In this document: one piece after another, positions 48,919-60,960 of the stretch
Numbering within the stretch: position 1 is the first letter of the stretch
How the letters are laid out: every line of letters starts with the position of its first letter
From: Niebla homalea
Taxonomy: Eukaryota; Ascomycota; Lecanoromycetes; Lecanorales; Ramalinaceae
Direction of reading: 5' to 3'
Assembly: GCA_019925105.1 (NCBI GenBank)
Contig: JAHGAU010000005.1
Span: 1,178,001-1,242,000 of the forward strand
DNA: 64,000 nucleotides
Notes under the pieces: generated by a model
The model's database searches: none
The model's input: only the letters and a program-made list of their open reading frames with translations
Told to the model about the DNA's origin: nothing
Made by a program: the position numbers and the translations under genes

Positions 48919-49717
48919 CTACCCTAAAAATTAAAGAGATCTTCGTTACTAAGGGGTAACGGGATTATAACTAATAATACTAAGCCCTTAAATAGGGATA
49001 ACTTAGATGGCAATAGTGGTAAATAATACTTTAAATTATTATTCTTTAAGACTATAGTTTTCCTAAATAATATACGTATAAAACGGAACGTCTTATAAAG
49101 TAAATAATAATGGGCCCGGAGTTTCTTTTTACTTAATAAAAACCGTAATTTAAAGGTTAATAATAAATAATAGAACTTTTTAATCTTAATGGATCGTTTA
49201 AGGCGTAAAGCTTATGGAACATATATAATACGCCGGGCAAAAAAACGTTATTTAAGTATAAATAGTTTAATTACGGGCTAAAGTAATAGAACGTACAAAT
49301 TAAAATAATCGATATATTCTTAATAATCTTAATAATAATGAAAATCTTAATAAAAAGCCTTTAAAAATAAAATTATAATTAATTTAAATTTTAATAATTT
49401 TAATAAAAAGGAAAAAGCCTTAAAAGTAAATATTTTATTTCTCTTTATACTTAAATTTTAATACGGTAATTAAAGTAAACTTCAATACAAAAATAAAATA
49501 ATAATAGCTTAAATTAAGTAATTAACTTAATCAAAAGGCTAAATATATACGATAATAAGCTTTATAAATTATTTTAATTACTTTAATAATAAATAAACGT
49601 TTCCCCCTATTCTTTAAAGGTATTAACGTACATATTAAGGATCCGCCAATTTAACGGCTTTATAGGTACTTCTATACCCTTATAACGTACGCGTAGATCG
49701 GTATATAAGGTTATTAT

Positions 49718-49879
49718 TATTGAATATAGAGGATCGCCACTTGGGAGATTACGTGACGCGGATCAGATTAGATAAAGTAAACGTGTTAAACTTAAGTAAG
49801 ATAGCGGTATATGGCCTTATTTATAGTCTCCCTTTATATATAATAATAATTAAGTAACTTATACCTTTTAATTATAATA
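49718..49879 (+). repeat. 5' LTR of Copia B4
   Basis: This 162-bp LTR begins TATTGAATATAG. The central part is little mutated; the CACGTG palindrome of the family has become TACGTG here. Confidence 0.9.
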
Positions 49880-49893
49880 AATTATAAGCTTAA

Positions 49894-52800
49894 ATTATGC
49901 ATTTAAGTATTTAAATAACGTTTTTTTAATATTTAAATTAACCTATAAACGGTAATAAACTTATAGTATAAAATATACTTATAAACGATACTTATATATA
50001 GGCTATATTATTAAAAAATCGATTTAGTTAAGCGTATAATATTACGGCTATAAATAAAGAAATTTACTTAATTATTTATATTCTTAAATTAAGAAAGGAC
50101 GATATTTTATTAATAAGAATATATAAACCGTTATTTCTTAGCCCTATTAAAGGCCGTAAACGTTTATACGCCGGAGAAGTTAAGCCGGTATTAAGTTAAC
50201 GGAGTTAAAACGTAAAATCCTTAAGGTTAATATATATACGTAAAGCCTTAATTAAAGTTTAAATAAGAAATTTAAAACGTTAAATAAATATTAAATATAT
50301 TATAGAACTTTACTGAATTTAAAGCTTTAAAGACCGTATTAAAATTAAGTTTTTTCAAAATTAATTAAAAATAAATTACTCGGATTTAAGCGTATTATAA
50401 CTTAAAATTATTTACTTTAACTTAATTTTAAAAAATAAATACGGGACGGAATAAGTGGTTAACGGTTAAACCTCTTAATAAAAATTAATCCTTAAGAAAA
50501 AAGGATTAAAAATTAACTATAAAATTCTTTAATAAATAATTAAACTTAAGATAAACTTACTTATTATAAATTATAAAAATTAAAACCCTTAAATTAAAAT
50601 AAAATAATTAAGATAAGCTTAAACGTTTTAATTATAAAGATTAAAAGCCTTTAAGTAAAAAAGGGTAATAATCTTAAGGGTATATATATAATATTATAAT
50701 ATATTATAAAGTTTTATTTTAAACTTAACCGGAATAAAGAATACTTTAATTAATAAAACTTTATATTATTTATTATTTTAAATTATATAATAGTCCCGTA
50801 TAAAATATAATACTTAAACCTTATTATTTAATAATATCGTTATATATAAAGTACCTTTTTTCCCTTTATATTTAAAGACTTAAGGAAAGAAGATTATCTT
50901 AATCTAGTTAATAAAAATTAAGTTAAAAATAATGATTATTTATTACCGTAAACGTTAAAGTTATATAATAATTTTAATTTAAAAACGTTTAAGGAACCTT
51001 TAAACGATTTATTAAATACTATTATTTTTAAACTGAATATAAACGTTAAGAATTGAATATTATCGTTTAACGTAAATTACTTATTACCCTTAAATAATAA
51101 GTCTTTAACGTATTAAACGTTATTAAACTTAAACTTAAGTATTATTAATAATTATAATATAATTAATATTTTATTAATATTATTTTCCGTATACTTTATT
51201 AATAATAACGATTAAGAAAGATTTTATTATAAAAAATTTTCTTTTAAACTTAATCTTTTTATTAATAAATTAACGGTAATAAATATTATAAAGTTAATAA
51301 ATAAAGGATTAAATAACGATTAATAACCTTTAAAAGTTAAAGAAGAAAAATATTCTTAAAATATATATAACCTTAAAAAACCGTTATAATATTAATATTA
51401 AGTATTTAATCAATATTATAGAAAATCCGGATATAATTTAAGAATAATTTAAAGATTAATATAAATTATAAGGGTCCGGGTTATATATAGAACTTATATA
51501 GGAGCTTATAGGTTTATAAAAGACCCCAAATATAATAATCGATAAGTATAATAACCGCCATTAAAAAGTTTATATTGAAATTAAGGTAATTAATAACTCC
51601 TTAATTATCCCGGATTATTTTATTATTTAAATATTCTTAAATAGATTAAAGGAATTATAATAGATATAATACTTAGTATTTACTTAAACGGCGGTATAAT
51701 AAAGCTTAAGTACCTTTAAATTTTATAATATTATATAAAGAACCCGTAATAAGAAAGCTTAGGCGGTTATTTAATAATTAAACGTTTTAATATAAGTTTA
51801 TAAAGATACGTTAAAAGGTTATAATAAAAGGATTTTTAATAAGACCCGGGAAAAGCCTATTTATTAATATTATACTTAAAAGGAACGTAATAATAAATAT
51901 ATTAAAGATAAATACTAAGATTTTTATCTCAAAAAAAGTTTATAAAGTTCCGTATTAAAAAGTTTAAGATTATTAAGGAAATTATTATATTTATAAATTT
52001 TTAATAATAAACTTTTATTTATTAATATGTATATAATAATTAACGATAATAATATCGGTTACCTTAATAAATTTATAGAAATTAATAATTTTTAATAATA
52101 ACTATAATTAATATATTTTTTATAAAAAAAGATTCTTTTAAAGGAAATTAAGACTTTATTAATCCTTTTCTTTAGGATTTAGGTTGGTAAGAATAAGTTA
52201 TATAAAGGGTATAAGTATTATTTATATAATATATAGGGTAAATAATAAGCCCGTTAAAATAAAATTTACGGATACGGTATATTCTTTAATAAATTTAATT
52301 AATTTTATATTTAAAATATAATTTCTAGACTATAAAGTTTAACTTAATATAATACGGACGGTCCGGACGGTAACATATAATCAGAAAAAGCTTACTTATA
52401 ATAAATAAAACGGCTTATTTATAATTAACCTATAAGAACTTACCCTTATTATAATAACGTTTAACGTATTTTCGGTTATACTTATATAATATATATATAT
52501 AAGTTACCTCGGAGCTTAAAAAATATTTTAATTAACGGACGTATTAATTAAAATGGATTTTAAATATAAACGTTATAATAATAATAAGGTTAAAAACGCT
52601 TATTATACGTATTATATTACCGGATAATTATATTTTTAATTATATAAAGGATACCTTAAACCTATAGAAAACTTATTAAAGCTTATTTATATAAACTTTT
52701 TAAGGATAATTAATCCTTAAGGGTATAACGGAATAACGTATTATATAACCTTCCGTAATAATAAAACTATAATATTAAAGGTTTACTTATTAATATATAA

Positions 52801-55412
52801 ATTGGATATAATTTAATAATTTAAGGAGTTTAAAATTAAGTATAAATAAACCTTAAATTAAAAAATTAAATGCCTTTAAACCGATAATAAGGGTAAATAT
52901 ACGTTTAAAGTTTTCTTAAATTACTTAAAATAGTATAGGATTATTTTTAAAGTAATAATACGTAAAAGTTTTAAATAAAATCCAATTAATAAAAAAATTA
53001 ATTAAGAAATTAATAAGAAAACTAGGGTTATACGGATAATAAGGGGTATATTTAAAAACTTTTGGCCGGAGCTGGTTTAAACGGTAAACTATATAATTAT
53101 ATAGATATTATATATATAACTTAAAGGGATAATATTATATTAAGCTTAATATAATAAAAAACCAAACGTATCTTATATATAAATTTTAAGATCGATTATA
53201 TACGTAAGAACTATAGGTTATTAAATTAAGCTTAATAATAGGTCGGAACCGTATATCCTAATAGGTTTTAATAAAGGGATTAATAAATATTTTAAGGTAA
53301 TTAATTTATAGGTAAAACGGTTCAACCTTATAATAAAGAACGTATATAACGTATATATTAAGGAAAAACGGGTAATACCGTTAAATAATTCGGATTATAA
53401 GGAGCTTATTAATTAAATTTAAAAGCTTAAAAAAATAAAAAAACCTTAATAAAATTTTAATTTAAAGAAAAAGTTCGGGAATTACGGTTTAATTAAAACG
53501 GATATTATTAATATAGGTTTTATTCCTACCGAATAACTTATATATTTAATTATAATCCTTACTTAATAAATAACTTTACCGGACTCCTTAAGCTTAACGG
53601 CTAAAGACCTAAAGATTAATTATAATTAAGGGTAAAAATAATAAATTGAAAATTTAATTAAAAATAACCCCGGCCTTATATTTCCGGATAAACCTTATAA
53701 TATATTATTAGATCTATTTTTTTTCTTAGCTTTATTAACCCGTAATAAAAATAAACCGTTATATTTTTTAACTTTAATATCCTTTAAAATAATTTTAAAA
53801 TTTATTAAGCTTAAAATCTATAAAGAAGCTATAATAAATAAATATACCTGGATAAATTAAAAGTTAACGGAAAGTAATAAATACGATTCTTTTAAAGAGA
53901 ATAATATTTAAGTTTTAATTATATAAAGTTAAATCTTTACCGGTATAACGATATTATAAAAACGGTAAGTTTATACCCTTAAACGTAAAATTAATAACAA
54001 TATAATTTATTATAAAGCCCGGTAAATAATACGTGGCTTTAAATAATATAAGGGTATCAATTATAATAAAACGTTTATTTTAATAATAAAACTTATAAAT
54101 TATAAAGTTCTTTTTACCCTTATAACGGTTAATAATTAAAGATTTAAAGTAAATAAACGTTAAAATAACGTTTTTTTACAATTTTATTAAGGAAGAAATA
54201 TACGTAAAATAATTAAAAGGATAAGAAAAGACCGGTAAGGACGGTAAAAAACTTTATTATAAACTTAAGAAAAGCTTATATAAATTAAAATAATTATTAT
54301 GGCTATAATATAATCGTTTTTAAGAATTTATAATTATATAAAGTTTTAAACTTATTTATATAAATTATTACGTATTCCTTTACCTTAAAACCGGTATAAT
54401 TATAATTATATATATAAATAAGGTCTTAATAATTAATCCGTTTAAGTAAAGGATTTAAGACTTAAAAATTATACTTAATTAGGAATTCCGTATATTTAAC
54501 CTAGGTTTAATAAACTATTATTTAAATATTATTATTATTTAAAATTAATAAAATTAAACGATCCGTTTTAATTAAAAAGTTTATATTAAAAAATAATATA
54601 AGATAACGGTTAGTAAAAAGCTTACCCGATATATATATTTATATAAGTCGATTTTAGGCCGGAACCGTTACTTAAGGGCTATTAAGTAGAGCCAGAGTTT
54701 AAATAATAATATTAATTAACCGTAAATTTATTAATATATATTATACTTAATATATAATTAAATATAATTTATATAGTAATAGTTATTAACCGGTATTCCA
54801 TAAATCCGTCTTATTAATATTAATTATATATAAGGTAATTATACGTTATTTACGGATTATTATATATTTTTAATTAATATATAAAAATAAACTTAAAGCT
54901 CTTAATAAGTATATTAACTCTGATTTTACGGTTAACTTTACCCGTAAATTAACTTTAAACTATTTTTTTAACGTAAAAAGTATACCGATTTATTAATCCT
55001 TAAAAAGGCAATTAATTATAGCGTTATTTACCTATAAAGCCGAGTATATAAAATAAACGTAAGTTATTAAGGAAGTTATTTAGTTAAAGGACCTATTAAA
55101 GTAAATATAACTTAATAAATCTGGATATATACTTATTATTACGATCTATAATAATAATTAAGGGGCTATCGTACTGGCTAAAAACCCGGTATATTACGTA
55201 AGGATAAAATATATAAGTATTTAACTATATTAACTGCGGGAATAACTTAAGGTTAACACTATTAATCTCGAGTATATTTATATTACGAAGCAGGTAATTA
55301 ACGGGTTAATAAAGGCCTTACTTATTAAGACTTTTATATAATTTAAACGGGCATTAAACCTTAAGGAGCTATTATATCGATAATCCAAGGATTATATGCT
55401 TACCGACGGCGG
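49894..55412 (+). pseudogene. RIP-decayed Copia gag-pol of B4
   Basis: This is a copy of the B1 coding region with the same domain order. The RT active site, near 54402-54422, reads YINKVLI where the family has YVDDVLI. The protease region is near 52200-52330, the integrase core near 52600-53050 and the RNase H end near 55200-55410. It is strongly RIP-mutated, with indels relative to B1. It is not functional. Confidence 0.8.
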
Positions 55413-55629
55413 ACTTAATAATAAGCCGGGTAATAAATAATAAATAAATAATAACCATATAAGGGAGCTAGCCACTTAATAACTAAAGGAGTTAGTTACT
55501 TAATAACCAGGGGAGTTACTTAGTAAATACGGTAGCTAGACTCTTATATAAAAGGATATAATATTAAAGCTATAAAAAAGTTATTCAGTAAGTAAGATTT
55601 ACGGGCTATATACGAAGTTTAAAAAGGAG

Positions 55630-55791
55630 TATTAAATGTATAGGATCGTTACTTAAAAGATTACGTAACGCGGATCAGATTAAATAAAGCAGACGTATTA
55701 AACCCAAGTAGGATAGCGGCATATAGCCTTATATATAGTCTCCCTTTATACATAATAATAATCAAGTAACTTACACCTCTCAATTGCAACA
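55630..55791 (+). repeat. 3' LTR of Copia B4
   Basis: This 162-bp LTR ends CTCTCAATTGCAACA and is preceded by a purine tract (AAAAAGGAG) and followed by the ATTAT target copy. Upstream (about 55413-55629) is the B untranslated tail, with a short repeat of the segment AGGAGTTAGTTACTTAATAACC near 55480-55520. Confidence 0.92.
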
Positions 55792-55796
55792 ATTAT

Positions 55797-56044
55797 ACCT
55801 TACGATCTGCGCGTAAATAAGGTTTTAGGCTGGGTATCGTCCCAGCCTTCTTATTTTCCGTTTTAGCCTCCTTATTTTTCTGGTAGTTAAGGCTTAAATC
55901 GATAGGATTATTAAGTAACTATAACAGTTATAGTGTTAATAAAAGCCGTTACGATGTTAATAAAGCGATGGTACGGCTCTCAAGGTATCTAAGCTATCGT
56001 TGCTAAGGCTTACTAATTATTAAGCGCAGTGGTAAGTATGTAAT
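55797..56044 (-). mobile_element. A4 leader between primer site and B4
   Basis: This 248-bp untranslated leader of A4 is less RIP-mutated than the A4 body. It matches the leaders of A3 (28189 onward) and A6 (57475 onward). No reading frame is recognised. Confidence 0.7.
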
Positions 56045-56058
56045 CCGGGCTTATAACC
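56045..56058 (-). other. Half-tRNA primer-binding site of A4
   Basis: On the minus strand GGTTATAAGCCCGG directly follows the 5' LTR. Neighbouring CpA dinucleotides survive here, so the TTATAAG core may be original rather than a RIP product. Confidence 0.78.
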
Positions 56059-56200
56059 TGTTGAAATGGTAGGGTGTAACTTGCTTGGTTAAGTAAGTGC
56101 TATATAAGGTGCTGAGCGATATCTATCTATAAGAAGTCCAGGAAGTAGGCTAGCCCCCTTTTGGTAATAGCCGAGGTCTTTGCCTTCTGCACTTTTGACA
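56059..56200 (-). repeat. 5' LTR of Copia A4
   Basis: This 142-bp LTR has the inner end TGTTGAAATGG on the plus strand. It ends at 56200 beside the CTAAA target copy. It is little mutated. Confidence 0.93.
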
Positions 56201-56205
56201 CTAAA

Positions 56206-57322
56206 GAGGATATCCATAAACCTTTTGAATGATTCCACAAAATACATAAATATTTTAAATCTTATATTTATTATATTCATTCGGATAATGAACTTAATAT
56301 TAATACCTTCACTTAATAACGCACCCAGTTAAGTATCGCGTAAGAATTTATTATTCATAAGACCCCCCAATAGAATAACGCCTTAAAAAGATTTGACCAG
56401 ACCTTAATAATAATAGCAAGAATTATGCTTTTAAATGCCAGTTTAAAATTTAAAGACCACTAAATATAAACCATCCGGATTATTATCTATTTACGTAACC
56501 GGTCCCCTATAACGGATCGAGATAAAATACTTTATAAGTTACTTACCGGGGTTAAGCCCCGTTTATATAATATTTAAAAACTTAAAACTAAAGGCTACTA
56601 TATACGTTATAAACCCGCTATTGGCTTTAATAAAAAAACCCCCGAGTTAAACTGGGTACTTTAATCGGTTTCTAAGGGGAATATTAATAATATATATTAC
56701 TTTATAGTAATAACCGGGTTATTTTAATCTTTTAGGTTACTTAATATAAAAAGAAGGATACTTTGGAGATTATAAGTTTTATAATAAAAAAGGAGGAATA
56801 TAATTAAAAAAAATAAGTTCTTATTAGCAGTTTATTAGTTTTATTTAAATAAACGGAGATAAACCTTTTTATAATAATTTTATTTTATTTTACTTTACGT
56901 CCTTACTTTATTTTACGTCCGTAACCCTTTAAAGCGGTATCCTCCAAGGCGATATTATCTTCCTTAGGGTTATATATTCCTTTATTTTTAACCTTAAGCG
57001 GTACTTTAATATTATAATTTATTAATAATCTTATAAACCGTTAAATAACCTTAATAAATTCTGGAATAACCTTTTTTAGAACTTTTAAATAGGGTTTATT
57101 TCCCCTAGATTATAATACTATTATTAAACGATACCTTAGAATTTAAATCCGAAAACTCTCTTTAGATCCTTTAAGGTTATTTATATTAATTTTACTTATA
57201 AATCCCACGGAATTAATTATATTTAAAACCTATGTTAAAGCTTAAAAGGATTTTCGGTTTTAATCCGAATAGAATGATACCATAAGGGCTAAACATAAAT
57301 CTATCGAAGATAACCATACTTA
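56206..57322 (+). pseudogene. Copia D segment 3: rest of integrase and linker
   Basis: The D integrase resumes after A4: YIHSDNEL near 56270-56295 (second catalytic Asp retained), then a region around 56355-56410, then segments resembling ARTMLLNASLKFKD and a later LYELLTG block (about 56420-56570). These are the usual Copia order around the integrase Glu and its C-terminal part. After about 56700 the frame is hard to follow and should be the integrase-RT linker. RT would follow, but A6 inserted at 57323 (left target bases ACTTA, 57318-57322). Confidence 0.75.
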
Positions 57323-57460
57323 TGTCAGAAGTGCAGAAGGCAAAGACCTCGGCTATTACCAAAAGGGGGCTAGCCTACTTCCTGGACTTCTCATAGATAG
57401 GTATCGCTCAGTACCTTATATAGTACTTAATTAAGCAAGTTATACCCTATTATTTTAATA
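57323..57460 (+). repeat. 5' LTR of Copia A6
   Basis: This 138-bp LTR begins TGTCAGAAGTGC and ends in a RIP form of CATTTCAACA. The left half is hardly mutated while the right half is. Confidence 0.92.
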
Positions 57461-57474
57461 GGTTATAAGCCCGG
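57461..57474 (+). other. Half-tRNA primer-binding site of A6
   Basis: GGTTATAAGCCCGG lies directly after the LTR, as in A3. Confidence 0.78.
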
Positions 57475-57659
57475 TTTATATATTTACCATTGCGTTTATT
57501 AATTTAGTAAGCTTTAATTACGTTATAAAACTTAGATACCTTAAGAGCCATCGCTTTATTATTATAAGTATTATAATAACTCTTATAATTATTATAATTA
57601 CGTAATTACCCAATAATCCTGTCGATTTAATCTTTAACTACCTAAAAAATAAGGAGGCT

Positions 57660-60351
57660 AGAACGAAAATAAAAAAGCTAAGACGCTCCTAGCTTAAATT
57701 ATTATCTATACGTAGAATCGTAAGGTATAATAACCCTATATACCGATTTACGCGTACGCTATAAGGGTATAATAATATTTATAAAACCGTTAAATTAACG
57801 GATCCCTAATAAACGCGTTAATACCTTTAAAGAATAGGGGGAAACGTTTATTTATTATTAAGGTAATTAAAGCGGTTTATAAAGCCTATTATTATATATA
57901 TTTAGCCTTTTAACTAAGTTAATTATTTAATTTAAGCTATTATTATTTTAATTTTATATTAAAGTTTATTTTAATTACTATATTAAAGTTTAAGTATAAA
58001 GAAAAATAAAATATTTATTTCCAGGGCTTTTTTTTCTTTATTAAAATTATTAAGGCTTAAATTAATTATAACTCTATTTCTAGGGGCTTTTTATTAAAAT
58101 ATTAAAAATATATTAATTATCTTAATCTATACGTTTTATTACTTTAATTAATAATTAAACTATTTATCTTTAAATAACGTTTTTTTACCCGGCGTATTAT
58201 ATATATTTTATAAACTTTACGTTTTAAATAATCCGTTAAAATTAAGAAGCTTTATTATTTATTAATTTTTAAAGTACGGTTCTTATTAAGTAAAAAGAAA
58301 CTCCGGGCCCGTTACCATTTATTTTATAGGACGTTTTAGTTTACGTATACCTTATTTAAGAAAATTATTATCTTTAAGGATAACAATTTAAAGTATTATT
58401 TATTATTATTATTATTTAAGTTATCCTTATTTAAGGGCTTAATATTATTAATTATAATCCCGTCGCTTTTTAACGATATAGATCTTTTTAACCTTTAAAC
58501 TAGATTATTACCATTATTATTATTATTATTATTATTACTATTATTATTATTATTACCATTATTATATCCAACCCCTTTAAGATTACTAATACCTTTAATA
58601 AGGTTATTAAGCTTAAGGATAACCTTAGGTATATTATATAAGAATATAAGATAAATAAGAAGCTTAAGCTTATTTAGCTTAACTATTAAATTACAGATTC
58701 TAGCTTACGCCTTATTAAAACTGAAGTTCTTAAGGGTAATAAGCTTATAAAAACTTAAAATATTTATAATTAAGGGCACTTTATAACCTATACCGTAATC
58801 TATATAAGGATTAAGGGGATTAATTAATATATTATTAAAAATATTAAGAATACCAAAGTGGCATAAAATACCCTCCATATTCAATATTAGCTTAAAGGCT
58901 TAGGTTATTTTACGTTAACTTTTAAGCGTTTTACTTTTTTTACCCTTAATTAATACTTAGATCCAAATAAGTATTATAATAAATACTAAGACCTTTTTAA
59001 TAAATTATAGAATTTCTAAAATATAATTATTATTAATAATAACGTATTTATTTAATAATTTTATAAAAACTTCGGCCCGGAATATAAAGTTTATATTAAT
59101 TAATATAACAATAAGTATAAGCCGTTTTAAACGGTTAATAATAATATTAACGTTTAAAAATACGTATTTACTTATATTATTAATCGGTTTCTTTAATATA
59201 AAGCCTTAAATAAAACGTTTATATTTAATACCCTGGCTTTTACGGCTACTATTACCGATCTACGCTTTTAAGACGATATCCGTTTTAATAACTTTATTTT
59301 ATTTTGTATTCCTTTATAGTTTAATATTTATTAAAATTATTACGTTAAGGTCCTATAAAAAAGACGTTTTTATATTATTGTTAATTATCGCTTACCTTAT
59401 AAATATAATAAATCGACTTATAATAATAATAATAAACGTTATAATAATAATAATAATAATAATATTAATACCGGTAACGATTAAAAACGTTAACGCCGCG
59501 GAACGGCAGTAATAACGGTAATAAAGGTAATAATAAAGGCAATAATAAGCTTAAAGATAAGGAATATAAAGCCCCTTTAAGGGTTAAGGCCTTAATAAAC
59601 TTAGCCTTTATATACGTTACCATCGTTATACCGGCTTTACCGCCCGTTATTTACCGGGATTATTAAGTATATTTAATTATAAACGTATTTATTCTTATTA
59701 TTTATATCTTTAATACCGGCTATATAAATTATATCGTTAATAATAACCGTATATTTATCCGTAAGGAGCTCTTCCTTAAGCCTATTTTTATTAAAAGTTT
59801 TTCCGGGTGGAAAAATATTACTTATATTAGAGTTATTAAAATCTTATATTAATCTAATGAAAACGTCCGTAATTTAATTGTCTATAATGTCCTTTTTATC
59901 TTTAATAATATTTTTAATTTTATTAACCTTAAATAGTTATAATAAGTTAATTATCCCCTTAAATAAAATAATAACCCGGAGGATTTAAGTATATTTATCG
60001 GCCGTAACGGTATTTTGATAAAATTCTTATTAATAACCCTTTATTTTCTTAAAGTTAATATTAAAGTTATTAATAATTTAATACCTATAACCCTATATAT
60101 TATTACCGTAAATTAAGAAGCCCTAAAATATTAACATAAAATAATAAAATATATAAAAGAGTAAAATATTAAGTTCTTACCGGAAACGGTAATTAATATT
60201 GACCTTTTTAATTTATTGGATTTATTAAAAGACTATAAGTACGTTATTTATACGGAGATATAAATAAAGTTTAAGTTAAGTAAAAGCTATATTAAATCTG
60301 ATATTTATTAAAACAAGCTTATTTATTCCGATTTAATTAACTTTATTAATA
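57660..60351 (+). pseudogene. A6 gag, protease and start of integrase, decayed
   Basis: This is the uninterrupted counterpart of the A3 gag region split by L2. It shows the joined sequence around 59460-59560, where L2 sits in A3. Gag is followed by a protease-like region and the first part of integrase. Stops suit former Gln/Trp codons. The frame ends at the breakpoint at 60351. Confidence 0.75.
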
Positions 60352-60960
60352 AATTTTATCGGGGGGACGGCATAACGGATGCCGCTTTCCGCTGGGGCGG
60401 GCGCCGCTTTTAACAGCCTTTTAACCGGGTCGTTCCTCGCTAGTCCTTCCACCCTGGTCCTTATTCTTAGTAATAATCTTCTTAACTGGATCTTACTATG
60501 TATAGCCTGACGTATAGCTTTTATTCCAGTATAAAGGTAATTATTGAAAAGTATATTATTGCGGCCAGCGTTATGCCTCGGTTATATTATACCCTTTTTC
60601 TGTACAAGCCTACTTTATTTATACCATAAACCACCTCTTTTCTTTCCATTAATTAAGCGTAAATCTGGGCTTTTTGCGGCCCTCTTAAAACCGGCTTTCC
60701 CCCTTTTCTTCCTCCTCCCTCGTTTTACAGCCCAATATTACCCTCCCTATAAGTTTTATCGCTATTTTACCTCCTCTCCCTTTTATTATTTACTACTATT
60801 AACCTCGCTTTTTTACCCTCCTCTTTATTATCTATTATCTACGTTACTTAACGTTATAACCGTTAAAGGATATATAAAGTATACGATAGGATAATTAATA
60901 AAATATTATAAATAGATAAAGGCCGAACTAAATATTTTAACCCTTATTTAATATATTTAT
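60352..60960 (+). other. GC-richer, pyrimidine-rich leader of an inserted element
   Basis: After the break in A6 comes a GC-rich block (about 60359-60420, including CGGGGGGACGGC and GGGGCGGGCGCCGC). About 450 bp follow with long C/T runs on the plus strand. A 116-codon open frame (60544-60894) rich in Phe, Leu, Tyr and Pro is a by-product of the C/T-rich base composition. I do not accept it as a gene. The stretch is less RIP-mutated than A6. Its position, directly upstream of the recombinase-like gene, suggests the 5' flank and promoter of the inserted element. Confidence 0.5.

Larger units (their letters stand above)
43615..49717 (-). pseudogene. A4 gag-pol, decayed, with LINE L4 inside
   Basis: This is the minus-strand counterpart of A1 and A3. 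The RT active site lies near 44815-44850, reading a Tyr/Asn-rich form of YVDDIL. The integrase-RT linker lies near 45650-45800. Integrase lies at about 46000-47250, interrupted by L4. Protease lies near 47560-47720. Gag lies at 47800-49717, with a reversed trinucleotide array at 48837-48918. Stops suit former Gln/Trp codons. B4 splits the gag leader at 49717/55797. Confidence 0.8.
49718..55791 (+). mobile_element. Full-length Ty1/Copia retrotransposon B4, nested in A4
   Basis: This 6,074-bp element has 162-bp LTRs at 49718-49879 and 55630-55791 and a perfect target duplication ATTAT (49713-49717, 55792-55796). The primer site at 49880-49893 has decayed to AATTATAAGCTTAA. The internal sequence parallels B1 throughout. 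It sits in the leader/gag boundary of A4 in the opposite orientation. Confidence 0.94.
43473..56200 (-). mobile_element. Full-length Ty1/Copia retrotransposon A4, containing L4 and B4
   Basis: This reverse-strand element has 142-bp LTRs at 56059-56200 (5') and 43473-43614 (3') and target duplication CTAAA (43468-43472, 56201-56205). Without B4 and L4 it is about 6.25 kb. On the minus strand the order is primer site 56058-56045, leader 56044-55797, then after B4 gag (49717-47800), protease, integrase, RT and RNase H, ending near 43770. It inserted into the integrase of D. Confidence 0.93.
57323..60351 (+). mobile_element. Ty1/Copia retrotransposon A6, 5' half, cut at 60351
   Basis: The 138-bp LTR is at 57323-57460 and the primer site at 57461-57474. 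Leader, gag (with an interrupted TTA array near 58513-58563), protease (about 59640-59830) and the start of integrase follow, all matching A3. At about 60351 the match with A1 (position about 488) and A3 stops abruptly and unrelated sequence begins. The pol downstream of that point, and the 3' LTR, are not in the window. Confidence 0.88.

Noticed and set aside
56089..56280. 63-codon minus-strand open frame
   Set aside because: It crosses the join between Copia D and the A4 LTR, so it combines antisense integrase with LTR sequence and cannot be an ancestral gene.
60544..60894. 116-codon open frame rich in Phe, Leu, Tyr and Pro with apparent hydrophobic segments
   Set aside because: The plus strand is C/T-rich over the whole stretch, which by itself gives such codons; there is no domain or homologue that I recognise.
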